Source: Lachnospiraceae bacterium (GTDB taxonomy: Bacteria > Bacillota > Clostridia > Lachnospirales > Lachnospiraceae). Taken from it: DNA of 64,000 nucleotides. The stretch covers positions 620,001 to 684,000 of the forward strand of contig JAGAMF010000005.1 in NCBI GenBank assembly GCA_017624855.1, given 5' to 3'. Under the pieces are notes generated by a model. It was not told the DNA's origin and ran no database searches. It saw only the letters and a program-made list of their open reading frames with translations. This document shows, piece by piece, positions 53,991-62,982 of the stretch (positions are counted from its first letter, which is position 1; each line of letters starts with the position of its first letter). Made by a program: the position numbers and the translations under genes.

Positions 53991-54770
53991 ATGTATACAC
54001 TCGCAGAAGATAAAATCAAAGAGAAACTTTCTCAAAAAAACATAGATGTCTATGTGTACGAAACCATAGATTCTACCAACGATGAAGCAAAGAGGCAGTG
54101 GAAGGAAAATAAAAAGGCCCCCTGCCTTTTTGTCAGTGAAGAGCAGACGGGAGGTCGCGGCCGTCGTGGACGAAGCTTTTATTCTCCCAAGGGAACCGGA
54201 ATATACATGTCGTTACTGATTAAGCCATCCACCGGCTTGGAAGATGCGGTTCACATTACAACGGCGACTTCCGTTGCAGTGGCAAAATGCTTGCAGAAGC
54301 ACATGGGGCTTACGGTAGGAATAAAATGGGTAAACGACTTGTATTACGGAAATAAAAAAGTATGTGGCATCCTAACGGAAGCAATTATGGAGCCGGATAA
54401 CAACGAACATCCTGCCGTGGTTGTGGGCATTGGCGTTAATCTCAGTACTGAAGTTTTTCCGGAGGAATTGCAGGAAACCGCAGGCAGTCTTGTTAGTGAT
54501 ATGGCGAATACGGATGTGAATGCATTGGTGGCAGCCATTGCCGAAGCTGTACTTTCTTTTGCCGAAAATATAGGTGATTGTTCTTATGTGGAAGATTACC
54601 GTAAGATGTCCATTGTTTTGGGGAAGGAAATCCGCTATAATGAGGGAGATGTTCAAGTGAAAGCAAAGGCTTTGGATGTGGATTCGGAAGGCGGTCTTAT
54701 GGTGGAGCTTGAAGATGGTCTTGTAAAAGTGTTAAAGACCGGTGAGATTACCGTAAGATTGGCCGATTAG
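53991..54770 (+). CDS. birA: Biotin--[acetyl-CoA-carboxylase] ligase, monofunctional
   Basis: Attaches biotin to carboxylase carrier proteins. The 259-aa protein begins directly with the ligase domain: TIDSTNDEAK (about residue 25), GGRGRRGRSF (54-63, biotinyl-AMP loop), KWVNDLYY (about 113), KVCGILTE, then the C-terminal SH3-like domain (from about 215). It lacks the N-terminal winged helix, so it is not a repressor. AGAGG precedes the ATG. It forms an operon with the following phosphatase gene (12 bases between). Confidence 0.93.
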   Translation: MYTLAEDKIKEKLSQKNIDVYVYETIDSTNDEAKRQWKENKKAPCLFVSEEQTGGRGRRGRSFYSPKGTGIYMSLLIKPSTGLEDAVHITTATSVAVAKCLQKHMGLTVGIKWVNDLYYGNKKVCGILTEAIMEPDNNEHPAVVVGIGVNLSTEVFPEELQETAGSLVSDMANTDVNALVAAIAEAVLSFAENIGDCSYVEDYRKMSIVLGKEIRYNEGDVQVKAKALDVDSEGGLMVELEDGLVKVLKTGEITVRLAD

Positions 54771-54782
54771 AGGAGATAGATT

Positions 54783-55496
54783 ATGAAGATTATTTTTATA
54801 AGACATGCAGAACCGGACTATTCCATTGATTCGTTAACGGAAAAAGGATGGCGCGAGGCTGAAATTCTGGCAGAACGAGTAAAAGACTGGGAGGTGGACC
54901 GCTTTTTCGTATCGCCCATGGGCAGAGCAAAAGATACGGCATCTTTGTCTTTGAAGAAATGCAATCGTCAGGCAGAGGAGTTGCCCTGGTTACAGGAATT
55001 TTACTATCGCGTGAAGAGTCCTTTTAACGGTGAGGATATTATTGCGTGGGATTTTATGCCTTCTTATTTTTCAAAGCAGGAAGAATTGCATGATAAAAAT
55101 CTGTGGCATGAAACGGAATTGATGAAGTCCGGCAACATGGGCGAGCATTATCGTGAAGTATGCGAAGGCTTTGATGCAATTCTTAAAGAATACGGATATG
55201 AAAGAGAAGAAGGCGGAATGTATCGCGTGAAGGAAAGTAAAGATGTTACATTGGTGTTCTTCTGTCATCTTGGCGTAAGTTTCGTTATTATGAGCCATTT
55301 ACTGGGCATTGCGCCGCCTGTTTTATGGCAGGGCTTTTTCGTGGCACCTACGGCGGTTACCGTTTTAGGATGTGAGGAAAGAATTAAGGGCGAAGCGGCG
55401 TTCCGTGTACAGATTATGGGAGATACCAGACATTTGACCGAGGCGGGAGAGCCTATTTCCGCATCGGGATATTTTACGGATACATTTCAGTTATAA
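54783..55496 (+). CDS. Histidine phosphatase family protein
   Basis: A 237-aa phosphoglycerate-mutase-like protein. The phospho-His motif is RHAEP (Arg7, His8), with SPMGRAKDTA (about residue 43) and a second catalytic His in VFFCHLGVS (about 159). Substrate is unknown; it is likely a phosphatase, not a mutase. TAGAGGAG precedes the ATG. It is coupled with birA. Confidence 0.85.
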   Translation: MKIIFIRHAEPDYSIDSLTEKGWREAEILAERVKDWEVDRFFVSPMGRAKDTASLSLKKCNRQAEELPWLQEFYYRVKSPFNGEDIIAWDFMPSYFSKQEELHDKNLWHETELMKSGNMGEHYREVCEGFDAILKEYGYEREEGGMYRVKESKDVTLVFFCHLGVSFVIMSHLLGIAPPVLWQGFFVAPTAVTVLGCEERIKGEAAFRVQIMGDTRHLTEAGEPISASGYFTDTFQL

Positions 55497-55570
55497 AAAA
55501 GCAAACATGCATGCATAAAACTGTGTGCATCAAAAGAATATAAAACAATAAACAAGAGAGGTAAATGATT

Positions 55571-55798
55571 ATGATTAATCCTGCAAAATTATTAACATTA
55601 AAAAAAGATTGGGAAGGCTTTGCTCAAAGACATCCTAAATTTGTTCAGTTTTTTATGACACTTATGCAGAACGGTGTGGGTGTTGGCAGCGTAATTGATG
55701 TTACCGTAACTTTACCCGACGGAAAAAGCTATCAGTCCAACATGCGCCTGACACAGGAAGATGTTGATTTTGTAAAAAACATCGGTAACATGATGTAA
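55571..55798 (+). CDS. Small unknown protein upstream of spoVAD
   Basis: A 75-aa soluble protein, MINPAKLLTLKKDWEGFAQR..., with a middle turn NGVGVGSVIDVTVTLPDGKS and a C-terminal helix. The shape (helix, beta hairpin, helix) and small size are of a widespread Lachnospiraceae hypothetical; I do not know its role. ATG 55571 is chosen over 55565 because GAGAGG (55556-55561) is better spaced. It lies 74 bases ahead of spoVAD. Confidence 0.65.
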   Translation: MINPAKLLTLKKDWEGFAQRHPKFVQFFMTLMQNGVGVGSVIDVTVTLPDGKSYQSNMRLTQEDVDFVKNIGNMM

Positions 55799-55872
55799 TT
55801 AAAAGGCCATAGGAATATTTTAAATTAAAAAAACTCATACTGATAACATCTTTATGCGGAAAGGTGAAGTTT

Positions 55873-57006
55873 ATGAATAAGCAAATCGGTATGAGCAGTA
55901 CACAGCTTGGGGCGCCGGTATACATCCGTGAGTGGGCGTCGGCAGTGGGCAAAAAAGAAGGAGAAGGTCCGTTAAGCCAGCTTTTTGATTTTGTGGCAGG
56001 GGATGACCTTCTTGGAAACAAAACATGGGAAGAAGCAGAAAGTGCTTTTCAAAAAAAGGCGGTTTCTCTTTTATTTGAAAAGGATCCCGATACATGCAAT
56101 CGGGTGCGTTTTTTGCTTGCCGGAGATTTGCTGGGACAGGAGATTGCATCTTCTTTTGGCTTAAAAGATTATCGCATTCCTATGTTTGGTTTGTATGGTG
56201 CCTGTTCTACCTGCGGTGAGTCTTTGGGCCTTGGATCAATGTTAATAGACGGAGGATTTGCTGACCGGTTGGTTTGTGTAACATCCAGTCATTTTGCCAG
56301 TGCAGAGAAGGAATTTCGTTATCCTTTGGATTACGGCAGCCAAAGACCGCCATCTTCCACATGGACAGTGACGGGGAGCGGCGCATATCTTTTAAGCAAA
56401 GAAAGCGATCGTAAGTATCTTAACAACCAAACGGTGGGAGAAGCGAACCAAAACGATTCTCCAATTGTGGATAAAAGTGTATTTGATTTGCCGCGGAAAT
56501 GTTTTATAGAGCGAAAATATGAAGTGGCAATTACCGGAATTACTACCGGTAAAATTGTGGATTATGGGATTAAGGATTCTATGAATATGGGGGCATGTAT
56601 GGCACCGGCGGCATGCGATACCATCTACCGTAATTTAAGGGATTTTGACAGACAGCCCGGATACTATGACAAAATCATTACCGGTGATTTGGGTACGGTG
56701 GGACAAACCGTTCTCATTGACTTGTTAAAACAAAAGGGCTATGATATCAGCGACCGTCATATGGATTGCGGCATAGAGATTTTTAACGGTGAGGAGCAGG
56801 GGACCAATGCCGGCGGTAGCGGTTGCGGTTGTGCGGCAAGTGTGCTTGCGGCATATATTTTACCCAGACTTGCCTGCGGTGAATGGAAGAGGGTTTTGTT
56901 TCTTCCTACGGGAGCATTGCTCAGTAAGGTGAGTTTTAATGAGGGTAAAAGTATCCCGGGCATCGCTCATGCGGTGGTAATCGAGTGCATGAAGCAGAGC
57001 TTGTGA
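55873..57006 (+). CDS. spoVAD: Stage V sporulation protein AD
   Basis: A 377-aa thiolase-fold protein that binds dipicolinic acid in the SpoVA complex. It has GEGPLSQLFD near residue 30, GLYGACSTCGESLGLGS (near 112, the thiolase-like Cys region), and RPPSSTWTVTGSGAY. Its normal neighbours, spoVAC and spoVAE, are not adjacent: spoVAC is 12 kb left and spoVAE 6 kb right. A weak sigma-G-like element (GAATA 55813-55817, CATACTG 55836-55842) lies before it. ATG 55873 is chosen for AAAGGTG. Confidence 0.9.
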   Translation: MNKQIGMSSTQLGAPVYIREWASAVGKKEGEGPLSQLFDFVAGDDLLGNKTWEEAESAFQKKAVSLLFEKDPDTCNRVRFLLAGDLLGQEIASSFGLKDYRIPMFGLYGACSTCGESLGLGSMLIDGGFADRLVCVTSSHFASAEKEFRYPLDYGSQRPPSSTWTVTGSGAYLLSKESDRKYLNNQTVGEANQNDSPIVDKSVFDLPRKCFIERKYEVAITGITTGKIVDYGIKDSMNMGACMAPAACDTIYRNLRDFDRQPGYYDKIITGDLGTVGQTVLIDLLKQKGYDISDRHMDCGIEIFNGEEQGTNAGGSGCGCAASVLAAYILPRLACGEWKRVLFLPTGALLSKVSFNEGKSIPGIAHAVVIECMKQSL

Positions 57007-57042
57007 AAAGACCGGAATTATATTTGAAAATATAATCGAAAA

Positions 57043-57074
57043 TGATAATCAAGACGATAATATAAAACGATAAT
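57043..57074 (+). repeat. GATAAT direct repeats
   Basis: TGATAAT (57043-57049), CGATAAT (57055-57061) and CGATAAT (57068-57074) recur at about 12-13 base steps in the 105-base gap before the EamA gene. A palindrome ATTATATTTGAAAATATAAT lies at 57017-57036. The GATAAT steps resemble Fur half sites but do not form a true Fur box. Confidence 0.4.
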
Positions 57075-57111
57075 TAAACGCAATAATAACGAAAGAACTT
57101 AGGTAATAGAT

Positions 57112-58014
57112 ATGAAGAAGTGGTTGGGAAGCGGTATGCTTCTTTTGACGGCGATGATTTGGGGTGTGGCCTTTGTTGCCCAAAGTGTGGGTATGGACTA
57201 TGTGGAGCCATTTACCTTTAATTTTGCCAGATATATAATAGGCGGTGTTGTGTTACTGCCTTTTTTAAAACTGGGGAATTCTGATTTGCCAAAAGAAAAT
57301 ACAGAAGATAAAACCAAGAAAAAGCAGTGTCTGCGCCGTTCCGTCATTGGTGGTATCGGTTGCGGTGTACTGTTGTTTTGTGCCAGCATGCTGCAACAGT
57401 TTGGAATCATGTATACCAATGTGGTGGGAAAAGCAGGTTTTATAACGGCACTTTATATTATTCTTGTGCCGGTACTGGGAATTTTCTTCCGTAAAAAGAC
57501 CAAGCCACTGCTTTGGATTTGCGTAGGGATATCCGTGATCGGCCTGTATCTGCTGTGCGTATCGGACGGATATCGTTTGGAACTTGCGGATATTTTGCTT
57601 TTGGCCTGCGCCCTGTTTTTTGCATTCCATATTATATTTATTGATTACATATCTCCCAATACAAACGGTGTATTGGTGTCTTGTGTGCAGTTTTTTGTGT
57701 CGGGACTTTTTTGCATGGTGGCCATGTTTTTGTTTGAAAGTCCCAGTTTCGCAGGTATGTTAAAAGCGTATGTACCGATTCTGTATACCGGTGTGCTTTC
57801 CTGCGGTGTAGCCTATACATTCCAGATTCTTGGACAAAAGTATGTGGAGCCAACCAAAGCTTCTTTGATTCTGTGCTTAGAGTCCGTTGTGGCAGTTCTT
57901 GCCGGCTGGCTTTTGTTGCAACAGGCATTGAGCATCAGAGAATTGCTTGGATGTATTATTATGTTTGTGGCAATTATTATGGCGCAATTCGTGCAAAAAG
58001 AAGAATCAATCTAA
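57112..58014 (+). CDS. EamA/DMT-family transporter
   Basis: A 300-aa protein with ten predicted helices in two five-helix halves, the EamA repeat fold. The first half begins MIWGVAFVAQSVGMDYVEPFTFNFARYI; the second has LYTGVLSCGVAYTFQILGQKYVEPTKASLILCLESVVAVLAGWL, the family signature. It exports or imports a small metabolite; the substrate cannot be told. It follows spoVAD with a 105-base gap and ends at a strong terminator. GGTAATAG is a poor ribosome binding site. Confidence 0.88.
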   Translation: MKKWLGSGMLLLTAMIWGVAFVAQSVGMDYVEPFTFNFARYIIGGVVLLPFLKLGNSDLPKENTEDKTKKKQCLRRSVIGGIGCGVLLFCASMLQQFGIMYTNVVGKAGFITALYIILVPVLGIFFRKKTKPLLWICVGISVIGLYLLCVSDGYRLELADILLLACALFFAFHIIFIDYISPNTNGVLVSCVQFFVSGLFCMVAMFLFESPSFAGMLKAYVPILYTGVLSCGVAYTFQILGQKYVEPTKASLILCLESVVAVLAGWLLLQQALSIRELLGCIIMFVAIIMAQFVQKEESI

Positions 58015-58044
58015 TATAATAAGGGTCACGGTATTGTAATAGGA

Positions 58045-58097
58045 TTCCCCTTAAGTAGATAAGGTAAATAACCAAAATCTGCTTAAGGGGATTTTTT
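58045..58097 (+). terminator. Intrinsic terminator of the EamA gene
   Basis: CCCCTTAAGTAGAT pairs with ATCTGCTTAAGGGG (one G-U), giving a 14-bp stem, then ATTTTTT. Confidence 0.85.
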
Positions 58098-58189
58098 GCG
58101 TCTGTTTTCAACTATCGGTTGCTTTTCCCGGGAGGGAGATTTTGTTATATTTTAGGTAAGCCTATAGAAAAATGTGTGAGGGGATTTTT

Positions 58190-59344
58190 ATGGATTGGGA
58201 TTTTGGAAAAAAGAATTCAAACAGAGTATATTTAAAAGATGTTGCAGAAATTAGAAAGGGTATTCTTCTTTCGGAGCATGACATACATCCGGTAGAGCAG
58301 GGAGAAAGCGAACATGAGTATGTTGTGCTTAATCTCAGAAAAGGGAATATGTTTGGTTGTATTTTCTGGGATTCCCAGGATTTGGTATGGACAGATAAGC
58401 CTGTTCCGAAGGAGTATTTAACACAGTTGAACGATATAATTATTCCGCTGAATAACAGAGAATGGATGCTTATCGTGGGGAAAAAAGAAGTTGGTTATAT
58501 TATTCCCGATTATTATATCGTGGTGCGCACAAATCGCAGGAAGCTTCTTCCGGAGTATTTATACAAAATTGTGTCTGACAACAGACGAAAACTTGGTTCA
58601 AGTTTCTGCTTAGGCAGTGAAAAGAAAATTTTTTGGGCAGAGTTTTCCGGCGAAGAGTGCCCTCCCATAGGAATGGAAGACTATCTTTTGGCAGAATTGG
58701 AATTAAAAGACATAGAGAACCAGAAACATGAAGGAGGAGCAATTCGCTCCAGAATGAATGCACGCGGAGATTATTATGAACAGGCAAAATTGCATGAAAA
58801 AATAAGCAGAAGTTGTGAATTGCAGCGAAAGTGGGAGGCTGAGGGACTGTATCATATAGAAGGAAAAGATTATCATTTGGAGGTAATAGAATCTTTAAGA
58901 GAATCGGTGCATTTGGAAGATGATAAAATTGTTGTAAATGTGGTAGATGCAATGGATAATACCCGCATTAAGCGGATGCTTATAAAATGGTATCATGAAT
59001 ATTGTGAAGTTATAGCTAAAAAATATATGGATGAAAACTATCCCAGATTTGCTGCCTATAACATTCCTTATCCGACTATTGAATTATTGGAAATGAAGGC
59101 GGTTATGGGAAAATGTAATTGTGAGAAAGGCAAGATAAAATTCAGTACGATATTGTTTTCCTTGCCGCCTAAATATATTGAATATGTTGTTGTGCATGAG
59201 TTGGCTCATTTCGTTTATCACAATCATAAAAAAGATTTTTGGTTACTTGTGGAAGAAATAATGCCCGATTGGAAACAGTATGATGAAAGCTTGGGTGATG
59301 AATTAAGAAACAGAAGATGCATAAGAAAAAAAGACATGTTCTAA
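58190..59344 (+). CDS. HsdS-like TRD domain fused to a YgjP-like metallopeptidase domain
   Basis: A 384-aa two-part protein. Residues about 10-150 look like one HsdS target recognition domain: VYLKDVAEIRKG, then DIIIPLNN, GYIIPDYYIVVRTN and LLPEYLYKIVSDN. Residues about 250-375 are YgjP/DUF45-like: KGKIKFSTILFSLPPKYIEYV, then VVHELAHFVYHNH with the zinc set HELAH (His, Glu, His) and a third His, then DFWLLVEEIMPDWK. YgjP-like genes are often linked to type I restriction loci, but I know no such fusion. ATG 58190 fits GAGGGG at 58179-58184. A degenerate paralogue follows. Confidence 0.72.
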   Translation: MDWDFGKKNSNRVYLKDVAEIRKGILLSEHDIHPVEQGESEHEYVVLNLRKGNMFGCIFWDSQDLVWTDKPVPKEYLTQLNDIIIPLNNREWMLIVGKKEVGYIIPDYYIVVRTNRRKLLPEYLYKIVSDNRRKLGSSFCLGSEKKIFWAEFSGEECPPIGMEDYLLAELELKDIENQKHEGGAIRSRMNARGDYYEQAKLHEKISRSCELQRKWEAEGLYHIEGKDYHLEVIESLRESVHLEDDKIVVNVVDAMDNTRIKRMLIKWYHEYCEVIAKKYMDENYPRFAAYNIPYPTIELLEMKAVMGKCNCEKGKIKFSTILFSLPPKYIEYVVVHELAHFVYHNHKKDFWLLVEEIMPDWKQYDESLGDELRNRRCIRKKDMF

Positions 59345-59382
59345 AACGGAGATATGCATATTAGGAGATCGGAGGAAACAGT

Positions 59383-60501
59383 ATGAGGGTCGATTTAAAA
59401 GATACTGCCACCATATTGCGGGGGGCTGAAATAGGTTCAACTGAGGTTTCGGTATCGGATTCGGGCGAATATAAATATATTGTTTTGGACATAAAAAAAG
59501 TAGACGATATGGGATGTTTCGTTCACGAAGATGATGACTGTATAAGAACCAACAATATTGTAGATTCCGGCTATATTACCGCAAAAGGCGATGTGATTGC
59601 CGGCATATCAAAAGAGGATGCGGTTTTTGTGGTAGGAGAAGCGGAAGAGGGATATATTATCCCTTCGGATTGTGTTGTTTTTAGGACAAATGCCAATCAA
59701 TTGTTGCCGGAATATCTTTGCAAAGAAATTACCTGTTATAAGGCAGGGGGCGGAACTTCGTTTTTGCCTGCCGGAGCTGAAGATCGGTTTTGGATGAATT
59801 TTGATAAATTCGGTGAGGAGGACGATGCGGAAGAACTTCATGGTGATTGTTTTGATTCATATTTTTGCGGAAAAATTGATCTGCCGGCATTGGATGAGCA
59901 GGAGAAAGAAGGCGAAAGTGTAAGAAAGTGTTTGAAAGAGCGTGCAATGGCATATATTATGAATGGCACACTCGATGAAAGTCCGACTAAGAAAAAGGAT
60001 ATTTACTATGAGATTTTGGGAGAAATTTATGATTTTGAAGTGAGAAAAAGCGAGGAAGAAAGCGTCGATATTGAAAATGACAGCGCAATCGTGGTGCGGA
60101 CAAATCATGTAACCAATAAAAGAAGAGTTGAGAAATTGTTATCTGATTGGTATCGTGCATGGTGTGAAGAAATTGTCGGCGAAGTTTTAGAGAAATATAA
60201 AGATGCAATCAATAAATACAGTGTGGCTTTTCCGGAGTATGAAATTATGACCATGGATGATAAACTGATTCGCTACTTTCCCAAAGAAAATAAGTTGATT
60301 ATAGATCCTATGCTTTTTACGGCGCCGAGAGAGTATGTGGAATATGTGATAATAGAGCATTTTATTCGTTGCTCTCATCGTGGTGATTTATTATCTTTTG
60401 CAGAGATAATGCATGAAATAATGCCCGGGTGGCTGGAATATGCAATCCTTTTAAATGACACGATGAATTCAGTTTATTGTATAAAAATTGTTCCCGCATA
60501 A
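59383..60501 (+). CDS. Degenerate paralogue of the TRD/metallopeptidase fusion
   Basis: A 372-aa paralogue of the previous protein, in the same order. The N-terminus keeps the TRD-like form (VDLKDTATILRG, GYIIPSDCVVFRTN, LLPEYLCKEI). In the C-terminal part the zinc motif is lost: where the first has HELAH, this has EHFIR, and the third His is replaced by an RGD stretch; EYVIIEHF and IMHEIMPGW still show the fold. So it should be catalytically dead. GGAGG lies before the ATG. A dead-plus-live pair suggests a regulatory or scaffold partner. Confidence 0.7.
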   Translation: MRVDLKDTATILRGAEIGSTEVSVSDSGEYKYIVLDIKKVDDMGCFVHEDDDCIRTNNIVDSGYITAKGDVIAGISKEDAVFVVGEAEEGYIIPSDCVVFRTNANQLLPEYLCKEITCYKAGGGTSFLPAGAEDRFWMNFDKFGEEDDAEELHGDCFDSYFCGKIDLPALDEQEKEGESVRKCLKERAMAYIMNGTLDESPTKKKDIYYEILGEIYDFEVRKSEEESVDIENDSAIVVRTNHVTNKRRVEKLLSDWYRAWCEEIVGEVLEKYKDAINKYSVAFPEYEIMTMDDKLIRYFPKENKLIIDPMLFTAPREYVEYVIIEHFIRCSHRGDLLSFAEIMHEIMPGWLEYAILLNDTMNSVYCIKIVPA

Positions 60502-60532
60502 TTTATTTATATCTGTATAAAATATTACTTAT

Positions 60533-60572
60533 AAAAGTACATATGATCCCTTGGGGAGATATGTACTTTTTT
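60533..60572 (+). terminator. Terminator after the fusion-protein pair
   Basis: AAAAGTACATAT pairs with ATATGTACTTTT over GATCCCTTGGGGAG, followed by T. Confidence 0.8.
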
Positions 60573-60649
60573 ATATGCGCAGATAGTATGAAAGAAATAT
60601 CCGGTGAGAGATAAAAGAGAATCCGGTTTGCGCAGGAACGGAGAACAAT

Positions 60650-62908
60650 ATGAAAGATAAAATTTTTGGCGTGCTTCAACGGGTGGGAAGGTCTTTTATG
60701 CTTCCCATTGCCATTTTGCCGGCAGCAGGTTTACTTCTGGGATTTGGTGGTTCGTTTAGTAATATGACCACCTTGGAAACTTATGGATTAACCGAAATTA
60801 TGGGGCCGGGAACCATATTGAATGCAATTTTTATTGTGATGAGGGATGCGGGAGATATTGTATTCGCAAACCTGCCCCTTATTTTTGCCATTGGTGTTGC
60901 TATCGGTATGGCAAAACAGGAGAAAGCGGTGGCGGCATTGGCGGCGGCCATTGCATTTTTTATCATGCACGCATCCATTGGTGCCTTAATTACCATTCGA
61001 GGTGGGGCGGAGAGTATGTTAAGTGGGGCTGTTGCCTCCGTATGTGGCATTACTTCCCTGCAAATGGGTGTGTTTGGTGGTATTTTGGTGGGGATTGGTG
61101 TGGCATGGCTGCATAATCGATTCTATAAAATTGAGCTTCCCAAGGTGCTTTCTTTTTTCGGAGGCACAAGATTTGTGCCCATTATCAGTGCGCTGGTGTA
61201 TACACTTGTGGGTATTTTAATGTTTTTTATCTGGCCTGTGATTCAAAGCGGTATTTATGCGGTGGGTGATTTCGTGTTGCGTTCCGGTTATTTTGGTACA
61301 TGGATATATGGCTTAATGGAGCGGCTTTTAATTCCTTTCGGCCTGCATCATGTATTTTATCTACCTTTTTGGCAAACAGGTCTTGGCGGAACCATGGAAA
61401 TAGACGGGCGGCTGGTTGAGGGGGCTCAAAACATTTTCTTTGCTCAGCTGGCATCTCCCAATGTGAATCGGTTTGCGGTATCGGCTACCCGATTTATGTC
61501 GGGAAAATTCCCGCTGATGATTTTTGGATTGCCCGGTGCGGCGCTGGCAATGTATCGCACCGCACGACTGGAAAACCGTAAAAAAGTAGGCGGTTTGTTA
61601 CTGTCTGCCGCGCTGACATCCATGTTAACCGGTATTACGGAACCGTTGGAATTTACCTTCCTGTTTGTGGCACCTCTTTTATACGGTATTCATTGTGTGT
61701 TTGCGGGACTGGCATATATGCTTATGCATGTATTTCAGGTCGGCGTGGGCATGACTTTTTCGGGCGGTTTGGTTGACTTATTCCTTTTTGGTATTTTACA
61801 GGGGAATGCTAAAACCAATTGGATTTGGATCGTAATTGTGGGCGTGTTTTATTTCGTAGCATACTATTTAATCTTTTATTTCCTGATTAAAAAAATGGAT
61901 TTAAAAACACCCGGCCGAGGTGAAGAGGAAGAAATAAAATTGTACAGCCGCAAAGACATGGAAGCAAAGGCACAAAAAGGCGAAAGTGATTCGGAGAAAG
62001 AAAGTGGAGCGATGCTTTTATCCCGGAATATCTGCCGGGGACTTGGCGGAGTTGCCAATATTTCCGACATTGACTGTTGTGCCACAAGATTACGATGTAC
62101 CGTGCATAAAGCGGAATTGGTGGATGATGCATTTCTAAAAGATACAGGTGCTTCGGGAGTGATTCATAAGGGAAACGGCGTACAGATTATCTATGGTCCG
62201 CGGGTCACAGTAATTAAGTCTGATTTGGAGGAATATATTGAGAGGTTCCCGGAAGGAGAAGATGTAGAGGTAAGACACAGTGACTCATTGGAACAGATGA
62301 GTGAAACAGATGGTGTAAAGAAAGGAGAACAGGCTATGTTTGGTAAACGGGATAAAAAAGAAAAGACATATGAGGAAAAGCCGAAGAACGGTTGCAGCAA
62401 AGTGATATATGCGGACCCGGATGCGCAAAAAGAACGCAGGCTTACCAAGTCAGTGGTGATTTGCAGCCCCATTACGGGAGTTGCTTCAGAATTGTCGGAG
62501 GTGCCGGATGAAGCATTTTCTAAGAAAATAGTAGGTGACGGTGTGGCAATTACGCCTGCTGACGGTAACATTTATGCACCGGAAGACGGTGAAATTGTAT
62601 TTGTTTACGATACTAAGCATGCGATTGGATTCTTATCTTACACCGGAATTCCCCTTTTGCTTCACATCGGTATTGATACGGTTAAATTAAACGGACAGGG
62701 ATTTGAGGTATTGGTTGAGAATGGTCAGAAGGTAAAAAAAGGCGAGCTTCTTATGCGAGTGGCTTTGTCTTATATTCAGGCAAATGCTCCCAGCACCATG
62801 TCTCCTGTTATTCTTTCCGAAATGCATGAAAATCAGGAAATCAGAATTTTAAAAACCGGCAAAGTAGAAGCGGGAGAAGAATTATTTGCGGTGGATTTTT
62901 ATGAGTAA
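60650..62908 (+). CDS. PTS EIICBA permease, glucose / N-acetylglucosamine family
   Basis: Takes up and phosphorylates a sugar (probably glucose, N-acetylglucosamine or a related hexose) at the membrane. The IIC part (about residues 1-425) has FGLHHVFYLPFWQTG and the GITEPLEF substrate motif near 330. The IIB part carries DCCATRLR with the phospho-Cys at residue 477. The IIA part has LLHIGIDTV with the phospho-His at 672. Length 752 aa is full for an EIICBA fusion. The sugar is not decided by the sequence alone. Upstream is a terminator and no antiterminator (LicT/GlcT) gene, so control is not evident. Confidence 0.88.
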   Translation: MKDKIFGVLQRVGRSFMLPIAILPAAGLLLGFGGSFSNMTTLETYGLTEIMGPGTILNAIFIVMRDAGDIVFANLPLIFAIGVAIGMAKQEKAVAALAAAIAFFIMHASIGALITIRGGAESMLSGAVASVCGITSLQMGVFGGILVGIGVAWLHNRFYKIELPKVLSFFGGTRFVPIISALVYTLVGILMFFIWPVIQSGIYAVGDFVLRSGYFGTWIYGLMERLLIPFGLHHVFYLPFWQTGLGGTMEIDGRLVEGAQNIFFAQLASPNVNRFAVSATRFMSGKFPLMIFGLPGAALAMYRTARLENRKKVGGLLLSAALTSMLTGITEPLEFTFLFVAPLLYGIHCVFAGLAYMLMHVFQVGVGMTFSGGLVDLFLFGILQGNAKTNWIWIVIVGVFYFVAYYLIFYFLIKKMDLKTPGRGEEEEIKLYSRKDMEAKAQKGESDSEKESGAMLLSRNICRGLGGVANISDIDCCATRLRCTVHKAELVDDAFLKDTGASGVIHKGNGVQIIYGPRVTVIKSDLEEYIERFPEGEDVEVRHSDSLEQMSETDGVKKGEQAMFGKRDKKEKTYEEKPKNGCSKVIYADPDAQKERRLTKSVVICSPITGVASELSEVPDEAFSKKIVGDGVAITPADGNIYAPEDGEIVFVYDTKHAIGFLSYTGIPLLLHIGIDTVKLNGQGFEVLVENGQKVKKGELLMRVALSYIQANAPSTMSPVILSEMHENQEIRILKTGKVEAGEELFAVDFYE

Positions 62909-62982
62909 TCCTTGGCGATATCATTTAGAAACATTGGCTATTGTGAAATCAGATTATAAATTTAGAAAGTGTAAAAGAAATT

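Noticed and set aside
55813..55842. Sigma-G promoter before spoVAD
   Set aside because: GAATA and CATACTG at 18 bases is a partial match only, in a very AT-rich stretch; not strong enough to list as a feature.
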